64,000 bases of DNA. Source: Thermococcus aggregans (lineage in GTDB: Archaea > Methanobacteriota_B > Thermococci > Thermococcales > Thermococcaceae). The DNA is taken from assembly GCF_024022995.1 (NCBI RefSeq), contig NZ_CP099582.1, positions 806,001 to 870,000 of the forward strand, written 5' to 3'. The notes beneath the pieces were generated by a model that was not told the DNA's origin, did no database searches, and worked only from the letters and a program-made list of their open reading frames with translations. A program made the position numbers and the translations under genes. This document shows, in pieces, positions 8,931 to 16,569 of this stretch. The number at the start of each line of letters is the position of its first letter. Position 1 is the first letter of the stretch.

Positions 8931-9950
8931 TTAACGGATGATAATCTTCTTCCGAGCATCTTTGATGATAATTTCCCTTGAACGGCCTTTTCGTTTAATG
9001 TCTCCCTCTAACACCACAACCTCTGCTCCAAGCCGACGAAGTTTCTGGATGTAGCTATCGATGTCCACATTGGCTCCAACATCAAGAATCACCGCAATAA
9101 CCTCGTCAAAGTATTCGACATAATCTAAAACCTGGCCAACCAACCGCTGAAGCTTGCTCCTGCTCTCTGCAATCTTTATCTCAATACCAATCCTGTCACC
9201 AATAGCAATGTCAATTTTTTGGTCTCCAACTGGATACTGACGGACAACGTGCCTCCCAAGGCGCGCCTTGAGATACTGGTAAAGTTGCTTTTCAAGGTCC
9301 TCCTCGTCTCTCACTATCTCTGGCTCAAAATCAAAGAGAATATCAACAACATCTGGCTGGGAACCAATCTCTTCATCGTACTCTTCTATATCTTCCTTGC
9401 CCTCAAGGGATTCCAAAGTTTCAGATTCAAGCTCAATAGAAGCAACTTTGCCAGATTCCTCACCGAAAAGTTGGGCCCTGTATTCGTCAAGCTCTCTTTG
9501 CTTCTGCTCTTTGAAGGCTTTTAAAGCCTCATTGGCTTCCTCAAGCCACTTGTGAAAATGCTGAAGTACGTGCCGAGACTTAATTTTATACCTTTTAGCA
9601 ACCTCTGCAACTTCCTCCAGAGTCAAATGAGCTGCCACGACATCAATCAGCTCATCTTTATTTCTAATTTTGTAACGGCGCTCTTCACCGTTCACAATTT
9701 GTGTCCGATAGGTAGGGACACCCTTGGCGGCACACACAGCCTCAAGCTGCCTCATCTTGAGCTGTGATAAAATCTCTCGCTTAGCCTCAAACTCCTTTCG
9801 TGCAACTTCCTCTTGGAACTTTTTCTCTGCATCAGCGATTTCTCTTTTGATTTCAAGAGCCTTAGCCCGATACTTGGCCTCCCTCGCCGCGCGGTCCATT
9901 GCTTTTTTAGTCGCGTCTCCAACTTTCTTTAAGAAGTCACCAAACCCCAT
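8931..9950 (-). CDS. Coiled-coil protein with C-terminal PD-(D/E)XK nuclease-like domain
   Basis: A 339-residue soluble protein, counted from the ATG at 9950, which has GGTGAT five bases upstream. Residues 15-65 are charged coiled-coil. Residues about 62-135 form a compact helical region with a possible SAP-like and helix-turn-helix character (LTLEEVAEVAKRYKIKSRHV). Residues 140-200 are an acidic linker. The C-terminus has the layout of a PD-(D/E)XK nuclease: Glu220 in a helix, D247 in QKIDIAI, E257-x-K259 in GIEIKIAE, and QxxxY at Q273-Y277. All active-site positions are intact, so DNA or RNA cleavage is plausible. It resembles restriction-type stand-alone nucleases rather than a known housekeeping enzyme; the exact family is not recognised. 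Confidence 0.78.
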   Translation of the reverse strand: MGFGDFLKKVGDATKKAMDRAAREAKYRAKALEIKREIADAEKKFQEEVARKEFEAKREILSQLKMRQLEAVCAAKGVPTYRTQIVNGEERRYKIRNKDELIDVVAAHLTLEEVAEVAKRYKIKSRHVLQHFHKWLEEANEALKAFKEQKQRELDEYRAQLFGEESGKVASIELESETLESLEGKEDIEEYDEEIGSQPDVVDILFDFEPEIVRDEEDLEKQLYQYLKARLGRHVVRQYPVGDQKIDIAIGDRIGIEIKIAESRSKLQRLVGQVLDYVEYFDEVIAVILDVGANVDIDSYIQKLRRLGAEVVVLEGDIKRKGRSREIIIKDARKKIIIR

Positions 9951-10158
9951 AAGCATCACCATTTATTCTTATGTTAAGAATTACTCAAAGAAATTAAAAG
10001 AGTTATGGATGTCTCCTTATGAAGGTAAATGGAGGAATATAAAACGAACATTATTTTCTCCATAATGATAAATACATTGCCTGTTGAAGCAGACTCTGTG
10101 AAGAATAAGCCCTTCACAATGGTAAAACTAATCTTAGAATAGCATGACAAGAGAATTA

Positions 10159-10236
10159 TGGTGCCCCGGCCGGGATTTGAACCCGGGGCGCGGGCTCGAA
10201 AGGCCCGCATGTTTGACCGGGCTACACCACCGGGGC
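10159..10236 (-). tRNA. tRNA-Glu (UUC anticodon)
   Basis: On the minus strand the acceptor arms GCCCCGG and CCGGGGC pair and are followed by discriminator A and an encoded CCA. The anticodon arm is CGGGC-CTTTCGA-GCCCG, with anticodon TTC reading Glu codons. The T-arm GGGTTCAAATCCC is intact and no intron is seen. It borders the nuclease/membrane-protein cassette. Confidence 0.96.
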
Positions 10237-10316
10237 GTCCAATATCCTAACGTTGAGATGAATTTAAAAACTTTTCGCTCGAAATTCTCTTAAAGAACTT
10301 CATGGGGAGTTCGGCT

Positions 10317-11315
10317 ATGAAGATGCTAGGGGTCAAAGTTCCAAGAAGGGATGCTGAAAAAGTCAGAAAAAAGCTCATTGAACTTGGCATACTGGCTACT
10401 GATTTAAGGGTCAAGCACAATGGAGAATTCGTAATATTCCCGGTGAAAGAAAAAGTTGAAGGTTTTGAAATTGTTGAAGAGACCTTTGAAAGAGCCAAAA
10501 GACGGCCCCATAGTTATAGAGAAGTCGTTGATATTCCATCCGAACTCAGACCTCTTCTTCCATCGTCCTTTGATATAATAGGGGATATAGCCATAATAGA
10601 GCTCCCGGAGGAACTCATACCATATGGGAAGAACATCGGAGAAGCAATATTGAAAGCACACAAGCATATAAAAACCGTATTCGCCAAGAGAAGCAAAGTT
10701 TCAGGGGAATACAGAGTAAGGGAGCTCATTCACCTCGCTGGTGAAAAAAGAACAGAGACAATCCACAGAGAAAATGGAATAAGGCTAAAACTCGATGTTG
10801 CGAAGGTTTACTTTTCACCAAGGCTGGCAACTGAAAGAATGAGAGTTTTCAAGAAAGCTAAAGAAGGAGAGGTTGTTTTTGACATGTTTGCTGGGGTTGG
10901 GCCATATTCAATCCTCTTGGCAAAGAAAGTGAAGACAGTCTTTGCATGCGACATAAATCCGTGGGCTATAAAATACTTAGAAGAAAATAAGAAGCTGAAC
11001 AAAGTTGAAAACATTGTCCCGATTCTCGGAGATGTGAGGAAAGTAGCTGGCCAAATAAAGGCAGACAGAGTGATAATGAACCTCCCAAAGTTTGCCCACG
11101 AATTCCTAAAGGAAGCAATGATAAGCGTTAAAACGGGGGGAGTTGTCCACTACTACGGATTTTCGCACGAAAACAACCTCTTTGATGAGCACCTGAAAAA
11201 GATAAAGGAAGTAGCCAAAGAACTGGGGAGGGACATCAAGGTTCTCGAAAAAAGAAAAGTAAGACCATACGCTCCGTATCAGTTCAACATTGCAATTGAC
11301 TTTGTTGTGTTTTGA
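10317..11315 (+). CDS. tRNA (guanine37-N1)-methyltransferase, Trm5 family
   Basis: A 332-residue S-adenosylmethionine-dependent methyltransferase. An N-terminal domain (MLGVKVPRRDAEKVRKKLIE) and a linking domain precede the Rossmann fold. That fold has motif I VFDMFAGVGPYS, the acidic residue in FACDINPWAIKYL, and the NLPK motif in VIMNLPKFAHEFL, typical of Trm5. The enzyme methylates G37 of tRNAs to prevent frameshifting and in archaea also starts wyosine synthesis. Thermococcales carry two Trm5 paralogues; I cannot decide which this is. The ATG at 10317 follows GGGGAG; the upstream ATG at 10302 lacks a ribosome-binding site. Its 3' end overlaps the convergent nucleotidyltransferase gene by 32 bases. 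Confidence 0.9.
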   Translation: MKMLGVKVPRRDAEKVRKKLIELGILATDLRVKHNGEFVIFPVKEKVEGFEIVEETFERAKRRPHSYREVVDIPSELRPLLPSSFDIIGDIAIIELPEELIPYGKNIGEAILKAHKHIKTVFAKRSKVSGEYRVRELIHLAGEKRTETIHRENGIRLKLDVAKVYFSPRLATERMRVFKKAKEGEVVFDMFAGVGPYSILLAKKVKTVFACDINPWAIKYLEENKKLNKVENIVPILGDVRKVAGQIKADRVIMNLPKFAHEFLKEAMISVKTGGVVHYYGFSHENNLFDEHLKKIKEVAKELGRDIKVLEKRKVRPYAPYQFNIAIDFVVF

Positions 11316-11991
11316 GTTCAAGTCTTTTCAAAATTTTGTTGCACCGTGTAGCAATGAAGCTTCTCAGAAACTCTTCATCAAACGACATGTTCCTCTTGTT
11401 AAGGTAAGAGGTATAGATAGAAAGCGCATCTTCATCTTTAATTTTTTGAAGCACCTCAAGGATATCTTCCTTTTTTAGAGTTTTCGCACCATTAAGGAGA
11501 GCGAGCAGTCTAGCAACTTCTCCTGCAGTTATATGAAGCATTTTTAGGTTCCCCCTATTTACATCGCTTAGCTTGAGGAGTCTCGTAACTCTCCATTTGA
11601 TAAGCTCCTCGAATTTATATTTGGGGAGAATTTCCGTTATGTCTTCTCCATAGATGACCACATGATTTTTCAAGAAATCCTCCTGATAAACTGTTAAAAA
11701 TTTGAAGGGGACTCCCTTGTTGAGTGGGTCATCCAGATTCTCAAGAAACTCCCATGCTAAGTCAACTTCGACAGCACCCGTATTTTTGGTACAATCTTCC
11801 AAAATTCTTCTCAAAGAGGATAGAATCTCATCATTGCCTTTCAAGACGGCGAAAAAGTCAATGTCGCTCACTCCTTCGATAAAATCTCCTCTCACGGCTG
11901 ATCCATAGAGAATCAGAGAATATAACTCACTCATAAGCTCGGGATCCCCTTTGATTTTGTTTTTTATGCAGTTAATAATTGTTTTTTCCAT
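11284..11991 (-). CDS. Nucleotidyltransferase-fold protein with helical C-terminal region
   Basis: A 235-residue protein. Near residues 26-45 it carries the polymerase-beta/MNT-type nucleotidyltransferase signature LILYGSAVRGDF followed by SDIDFF, which gives the GS motif and the two metal-binding aspartates; a third acidic residue is in VEVDLAWEF. Residues 130-235 are predicted all-helical and resemble the helical partner domain of kanamycin-nucleotidyltransferase-like proteins. The substrate is unknown. The ATG at 11991 follows AAGGGGGAA. It begins one base after the stop of the DUF192 gene, so the two are cotranscribed. Confidence 0.8.
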   Translation of the reverse strand: MEKTIINCIKNKIKGDPELMSELYSLILYGSAVRGDFIEGVSDIDFFAVLKGNDEILSSLRRILEDCTKNTGAVEVDLAWEFLENLDDPLNKGVPFKFLTVYQEDFLKNHVVIYGEDITEILPKYKFEELIKWRVTRLLKLSDVNRGNLKMLHITAGEVARLLALLNGAKTLKKEDILEVLQKIKDEDALSIYTSYLNKRNMSFDEEFLRSFIATRCNKILKRLELKTQQSQLQC

Positions 11992-11992
11992 A

Positions 11993-12457
11993 TTATTCCC
12001 CCTTGAGCTTTGGTTTGGGTTCTGCAAGGCTTATCGTGCTGTTTGAGCTCTTTATATTTAGCTTGTTTAGGGCCTCAACGGGAGAGGGAATCGCTTTTTT
12101 ATCCTCTTCAACTTCCCAGTCAATTTCATCCCCGATTTCGACCCTCAGATGATCGATCACACCTAAAGGAGCTTCAATTATGTATCTAGCACTTTCCTTC
12201 GGCACGTAAATTCTCCACGGGTGAGCCCTTTTTAGATCAACGACCTCTCTGGAAGAATTCAGAAAGATGACGTCTATGCTCTGAAGCATGAAAAACATGT
12301 GAATTGAGGCGTTAATTCTCGTTTCCCTGGGTAAGATAAACACAAGAGCATAATCTATGGTGGGTTTTAGCATTAACCCCCTAAATCTCTTAAAGAAAGT
12401 ATCCGCAACCTTGACCCTTCCATTCCAGGTTCTGCTTTTCGTTTTGTTTATCAACAT
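11993..12457 (-). CDS. DUF192 family protein
   Basis: A 154-residue protein matching DUF192 in residues about 10-115: FFKRFRGLMLKPTIDYALVF, then MFFMLQSIDVIFLNSSREVV, and the late YIIEAPLGVID. In bacteria DUF192 proteins are small and mostly secreted; this copy has no signal peptide and carries a C-terminal extension of about 40 residues. No biochemical role is established. It is the first gene of a pair with the nucleotidyltransferase. Confidence 0.83.
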   Translation of the reverse strand: MLINKTKSRTWNGRVKVADTFFKRFRGLMLKPTIDYALVFILPRETRINASIHMFFMLQSIDVIFLNSSREVVDLKRAHPWRIYVPKESARYIIEAPLGVIDHLRVEIGDEIDWEVEEDKKAIPSPVEALNKLNIKSSNSTISLAEPKPKLKGE

Positions 12458-12586
12458 ACCAAGAAAAGTTACGGGCTTCTATAAATAAGTATTGCCATTT
12501 TTGGATTTGGTATAACAGATACAGTAAAATTGCATTCCAGCTTGAATTTTAGTGTTTAAAAACAATAAAGAAAGGAATGAATGGAG

Positions 12587-13147
12587 TCAAATCTCTCCCT
12601 TGAGGAGCTTTTCGCCGAGTTCAAATCCCTTTTTAAGGGCTTTTAGGTTTATGTTCTCCGTTCCTTTAGGAACCGAATCAAGGACAGCCTTTTCTATTGA
12701 ATCCTCACTCACAATGCCTGTAAGCTTAACCAATAGCCCGAGAGTTAGGATGTTCATCGTTAAGCTAAGCCCCGTGGTTTCTTCCGCTATCTCCGTTAGA
12801 GGAACTGCAAAAACCTTGAAGTTTTTCTCAAGCTCCTCGTTCCTCTTAGGAACTAAATCTTTTTCGACTATAACAAGACCGCCATTTTTCACGAGGGGGA
12901 GGTACTTCTCATAAGCCTGCTGGGAGAGCAAAACTGCATAATCTGGAGCTAATGCCTTGGGATAGTCTATGGGCTCATCACTTATGACAACTTCAGCCCT
13001 GCTGGCTCCTCCTCTCGATTCCGGCCCATAGGCTTGAGTCTGAACCGCGTGAAGGCCCTCGTAAACAGCTGCTGCCCTTCCAAGAATGACGCTCGCTAAG
13101 ATAACACCCTGACCACCAAAGCCACCTATTAGGACTTCTTTCCTCAT
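12587..13147 (-). CDS. 2-oxoacid:ferredoxin oxidoreductase gamma subunit, second set
   Basis: A 186-residue subunit with the gamma-family opening VLIGGFGGQGVILASVILG, then VQTQAYGPESRGGASRAEVV. It is the last of seven genes on the minus strand. Its ATG at 13147 overlaps the beta stop in an ATGA, with GGGGTGG in front. With the alpha and beta subunits just upstream it forms a TPP-dependent enzyme that oxidises a 2-oxoacid to the acyl-CoA and reduces ferredoxin. Pyrococcus has the same order, and there the substrate of this second set is not firmly known. Confidence 0.9.
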   Translation of the reverse strand: MRKEVLIGGFGGQGVILASVILGRAAAVYEGLHAVQTQAYGPESRGGASRAEVVISDEPIDYPKALAPDYAVLLSQQAYEKYLPLVKNGGLVIVEKDLVPKRNEELEKNFKVFAVPLTEIAEETTGLSLTMNILTLGLLVKLTGIVSEDSIEKAVLDSVPKGTENINLKALKKGFELGEKLLKGEI

Positions 13148-13989
13148 TCTTCCCACCCCATCATTTTCTTTGCCCTCTTCTTGTATGCTTCGTATTCTTC
13201 TACTAAGCTCGGCCTATCCCGGTCGACAAATTCTCCAATGACGATTTTGCCCTCAAGCTCTTCTGGAGACATGTTCTTGGCCTTGCTTATGGGTACGGTA
13301 ATCTTCTGGTACCATCTTATAATCTCGGGACTAGTTTTAAGCCGGTTCCTTCTTCCAAAGCTTATCGGACAAGGAGACAAGAACTCCACCAGGCTGAAGC
13401 CCCTCTTCTGCAGAGCTTTCTTTATGCTGTTTATGCCTTGGAGGTAATTAAAGACGCTCCACCTTGCAACGTAGTTTGCTCCAGCGGCAACTGCCAACTC
13501 AGCAATGTCAAATGGATTTTCGAAGCTTCCGTATGGGGCAGTTGTCCCCTTAAGCCCCTTGGGTGTTGTCGGGGCAACTTGGCCACCAGTCATCCCGTAC
13601 GTGAAGTTGTTGATGAGAATTACTGTGACGTCAAGGTTTCTCCTTATGGCATGGATTAAATGGTTCCCTCCTATAGCAGCAGCGTCACCGTCGCCCATGA
13701 AAGCTATTATCTTGAGATTCGGGTTTGCCATTTTGATTCCAGTTGCAAAAGCCAATGCCCTCCCGTGTGTCGTGTGAAGACCATCAAAGTTTACGTAACC
13801 GGGAACCCTCGAAGAGCACCCTATACCGCTTACCCACACTATTTCGTCTTGGGTTAAGCCGAGATCATCAATGGCTCTAAGGGTATACTGTAAGACCGCC
13901 CCGATTCCACATCCGGGGCAGAATATCGTAGGGAGCATATCTTTCCTAAGGTATTTGTCCCTAATTTCATAGCTGGGTTTTAGATACAT
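13144..13989 (-). CDS. 2-oxoacid:ferredoxin oxidoreductase beta subunit, second set
   Basis: A 281-residue catalytic subunit. CPGCGIGAVL near residue 23 gives iron-sulfur/TPP-region cysteines, and GDGDAAAIGGNHLIHAIRRN followed by VILINN is the TPP-binding motif. GMTGGQVAPTTP, which shapes the active site, is present. The ATG at 13989 is preferred because GAGGTGAGC lies directly before it; a GTG nine bases earlier sits inside that ribosome-binding site. It is closely related to the first-set beta subunit at 15651-16514, consistent with duplication of the block. Confidence 0.92.
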   Translation of the reverse strand: MYLKPSYEIRDKYLRKDMLPTIFCPGCGIGAVLQYTLRAIDDLGLTQDEIVWVSGIGCSSRVPGYVNFDGLHTTHGRALAFATGIKMANPNLKIIAFMGDGDAAAIGGNHLIHAIRRNLDVTVILINNFTYGMTGGQVAPTTPKGLKGTTAPYGSFENPFDIAELAVAAGANYVARWSVFNYLQGINSIKKALQKRGFSLVEFLSPCPISFGRRNRLKTSPEIIRWYQKITVPISKAKNMSPEELEGKIVIGEFVDRDRPSLVEEYEAYKKRAKKMMGWEE

Positions 13990-13994
13990 GCCGC

Positions 13995-15152
13995 TCACCT
14001 CAAATCATTCTTAATCCTCTCCACTATCTCTCCGGGGGTGTGAACTTCGCCGCCTATCTTGCTTATGAGATCAACTTCGGCCTTTCCATTGGCGCCCTCC
14101 TTGATGAGGTGATATACTTGTCCAAGGTTCATCTCTGCTACATACATTCTTTCTGCATTTTCTGCGATTTTTTCTATAAGTTCGAAGTCGAAAGGCCAGA
14201 CGACATTAAGCTTGAGCAGTCCAGCTTTTATCCCCTCCTTGCGGAGTTCTTTTACAGCTCTCATAGCAGATCTCGCCACAATTCCAAAGCTTACCAGGAC
14301 TATTTCTGCATCATCCAGTTCGTAAGTTTCGTAATCAAAGATATCCTTCTTGTTGTTCTCTATCTTGGCAACTATGCGCTTTATGAGCCTTTCATGAACC
14401 TCGGCATCAACTGTTCTAGGCCTTCCTCTTTCGTCATGCGTTAAGCCGGTAACATATGTTCTGTATCCTTTCCCAAAGATTGGCATTGGAGGAACTAGGT
14501 CACCGTGAACGTCTCCAAATGGGTATTTCGCTTCTTCATCATTAACCGGAAGCTTCCTATAAACAAGCTCAAGCTCATCTGGATGTGGAGCGTAGACTCT
14601 CTCCCTCATATGTCCCACTTCAGCATCAGTAAGAAGTATAACTGGAGTTCTGTACTTTTCCGCAAGGTTAAACGCCCTTATTGTCATGTCAAAGGCCTCT
14701 TGAACCGTTGCTGGGGTTAGAACTATCAAGCTGTGATCGCCATGAGTGCCCCATATAGCCTGCATTGCATCTCCCTGAGCTGCCAGAGTAGGTTGGCCTG
14801 TTGAAGGACCGCTTCTTTGGACATTTACTAAAACCAAAGGAGTTTCCGTCATTATGGCGTATCCAAGGTTCTCCATCATCAAACTAAAGCCTGGGCCAGA
14901 AGTTGCGGTCATTGCCTTGGCACCGGTCCAAGAAGCACCTATTACTGCAGCCAAACTTGCTATTTCGTCTTCCATTTGGATTGAAACTCCATCAACAAGG
15001 GGCATGTAAAGGGACATTGCCTCAAAAATTTCGCTTGCAGGTGTTATTGGATAGCCAGCATAAAATCTGCAGCCAGCCAAGATAGCAGCCCTTGCTATAG
15101 CTTCATCTCCTTGAATGAAATCGACTTGACCTACAGGAAACGGATATTTCAT
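13995..15152 (-). CDS. 2-oxoacid:ferredoxin oxidoreductase alpha subunit, second set
   Basis: A 385-residue alpha subunit with the family markers FIQGDEAIARAAILAGCRF, YAGYPITPASEIFE and GASWTGAKAMTATSGPGFSL. It is the pyrimidine-domain partner of the beta subunit. The start at 15152 overlaps the stop of the first-set gamma subunit as ATGA, which ties the two sets into one transcript. It lacks the N-terminal extension of the first-set alpha. No delta (ferredoxin) gene accompanies this set. Confidence 0.92.
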   Translation of the reverse strand: MKYPFPVGQVDFIQGDEAIARAAILAGCRFYAGYPITPASEIFEAMSLYMPLVDGVSIQMEDEIASLAAVIGASWTGAKAMTATSGPGFSLMMENLGYAIMTETPLVLVNVQRSGPSTGQPTLAAQGDAMQAIWGTHGDHSLIVLTPATVQEAFDMTIRAFNLAEKYRTPVILLTDAEVGHMRERVYAPHPDELELVYRKLPVNDEEAKYPFGDVHGDLVPPMPIFGKGYRTYVTGLTHDERGRPRTVDAEVHERLIKRIVAKIENNKKDIFDYETYELDDAEIVLVSFGIVARSAMRAVKELRKEGIKAGLLKLNVVWPFDFELIEKIAENAERMYVAEMNLGQVYHLIKEGANGKAEVDLISKIGGEVHTPGEIVERIKNDLR

Positions 15153-15661
15153 TTCAATCCCTCCTCATAACCTATCCTAAAAGCCTTCAGGTTTATCTCC
15201 TCAGTCCCTTTGGGAACCCTTCTCCTTATGGCCTTCTCAACGCTCTCTTTCTTCACGATGTTTGTTTTTGCAACCAAATATCCAAGAGCAACCATGTTAA
15301 CTGTCAAAGCCAGGCCCGTTTTTTCTTCGGCAAGTCTCGTAAACGGTGCCCCTATATACTCCCTATCGGGTTTCACGAGGTCAGTGTCAATTATCAAAAG
15401 CCCACCCTCGCGAAGAGAGTCTTTTGTAGAGTCGTAGCCAAGTTGAGCAAGGGCAACAAGGACATCAGCTTTTGTGACAATTAAATCGTAGATTGGCTCC
15501 TTTGAAATTATAAGATCAGCTATTGAATGTCCTCCCCTGCTCTGAGAACCGTAATCTTGGGTTTGGACAACGTTAAGCCCCTCTATAGCAGCTGCTTCTC
15601 CAAGAATTATTCCCGCAAGAACAACCCCCTGTCCTCCAATGCCAGCTAACCTAATCTGCAT
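15149..15661 (-). CDS. korC: 2-oxoglutarate:ferredoxin oxidoreductase gamma subunit, first set
   Basis: A 170-residue gamma subunit (IRLAGIGGQGVVLAGIILG, then VQTQDYGSQSRGGHSIADLI). It completes the delta-alpha-beta-gamma set assigned to 2-oxoglutarate because this gene order matches the characterised KGOR of Pyrococcus furiosus. The ATG at 15661 has GGTGGGGAAG in front and overlaps the beta stop by 11 bases; longer readings run deep into the beta gene. The complex is cytoplasmic and gives succinyl-CoA, CO2 and reduced ferredoxin. Confidence 0.9.
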   Translation of the reverse strand: MQIRLAGIGGQGVVLAGIILGEAAAIEGLNVVQTQDYGSQSRGGHSIADLIISKEPIYDLIVTKADVLVALAQLGYDSTKDSLREGGLLIIDTDLVKPDREYIGAPFTRLAEEKTGLALTVNMVALGYLVAKTNIVKKESVEKAIRRRVPKGTEEINLKAFRIGYEEGLK

Positions 15662-16514
15662 CTTCCCCACCCAAGGCGTAGTGTTGGGCAACTTCATCAA
15701 TAAGCTTGTTAAGCTCCTCGGCAAACTCTGGCTTCTCCCTATTCACGAATTCTCCAATGATAATCTTGCCTTCAAGCTCTTCTGGGGACATGTTCTTAGC
15801 TTTGCTGAGAGGTACTGAATTCTTTGAAAACCAGCGGAGCATTTCAGCTGGAGTCTTCATCTTGTTTCTCCTTCCGAATTGCACGGGACATTGAGAAACA
15901 ACTTCCACAAGTGAGAACCCTTTAACGCTCAATGCTTTCTTTATGCTCTCTATGAGCTGATAAACGTGAAATGTAGTCCATCTGGCAACGTAGGAAGCTC
16001 CAGCAGAGGCAACGGTTTCAGAGATGTTCAATGGATGTTCAATGTTTCTATAAGGCGTTGTGGTTGTAATTGCACCAAAAGGAGTCGTAGGAGCTACTTG
16101 CCCGCCGGTCATTCCGTATATAAAGTTGTTAACCAGAATCACTGTGATGTCGATGTTTCTTCTTGCGGCATGGATAAGATGATTCCCCCCAATTCCAGCC
16201 AGATCTCCATCTCCACTTATGACAACTACTTTCTTATCCGGTAAGCCGACCTTAACACCCGTTGCAAACGCTATTGCCCTCCCATGGGTGGTGTGAAGTG
16301 TATCTGCTAGAAAGTAAGGTGAAGCTATCCACGCTGAACATCCTATCCCACTCACAACAACTAAGTCACGCGGGTCTATTTTCAGCTGATCTATGGCGTT
16401 TGCAAAGGCATTTAACACAGTCCCGCCGCCACACCCGGGACAAAGTGCAGTTGGAAGCGCCTCCTTTCGGAGGTACTTAGCCATCTTATACTTCGTGTAA
16501 ATCTGTTTTGCCAT
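15651..16514 (-). CDS. korB: 2-oxoglutarate:ferredoxin oxidoreductase beta subunit, first set
   Basis: A 287-residue TPP-binding subunit with CPGCGGGTVLNAF near residue 26, GDGDLAGIGGNHLIHAARRN plus VILVNN (TPP motif), and GMTGGQVAPTTPFG. The ATG at 16514 is chosen for the AGGTGATG lying just in front of it. It carries the radical-forming decarboxylation site of the complex. The 2-oxoglutarate assignment rests on gene order and on knowledge of the Pyrococcus enzyme, not on residues that fix specificity. Confidence 0.92.
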   Translation of the reverse strand: MAKQIYTKYKMAKYLRKEALPTALCPGCGGGTVLNAFANAIDQLKIDPRDLVVVSGIGCSAWIASPYFLADTLHTTHGRAIAFATGVKVGLPDKKVVVISGDGDLAGIGGNHLIHAARRNIDITVILVNNFIYGMTGGQVAPTTPFGAITTTTPYRNIEHPLNISETVASAGASYVARWTTFHVYQLIESIKKALSVKGFSLVEVVSQCPVQFGRRNKMKTPAEMLRWFSKNSVPLSKAKNMSPEELEGKIIIGEFVNREKPEFAEELNKLIDEVAQHYALGGEDAD

Positions 16515-16569
16515 ACACATCACCTTTAAATATCCAACCACGTCAACTTTAATCAGCGATGATGAATAT

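Noticed and set aside
10065-10142. 25-codon plus-strand frame (MINTLPVEADSVKNKPFTM...) between the nuclease and tRNA-Glu
   Set aside because: No ribosome-binding site and no clear hydrophobic or domain character; it lies in the nuclease promoter region, so chance is more likely.
10159-10236. Search for a duplicated tRNA-Glu 3' end as an attachment site of an integrated element
   Set aside because: I saw no second copy of the tRNA 3' sequence in the flanking 2 kb, and no integrase; the cassette cannot be called an integrated element on this evidence.
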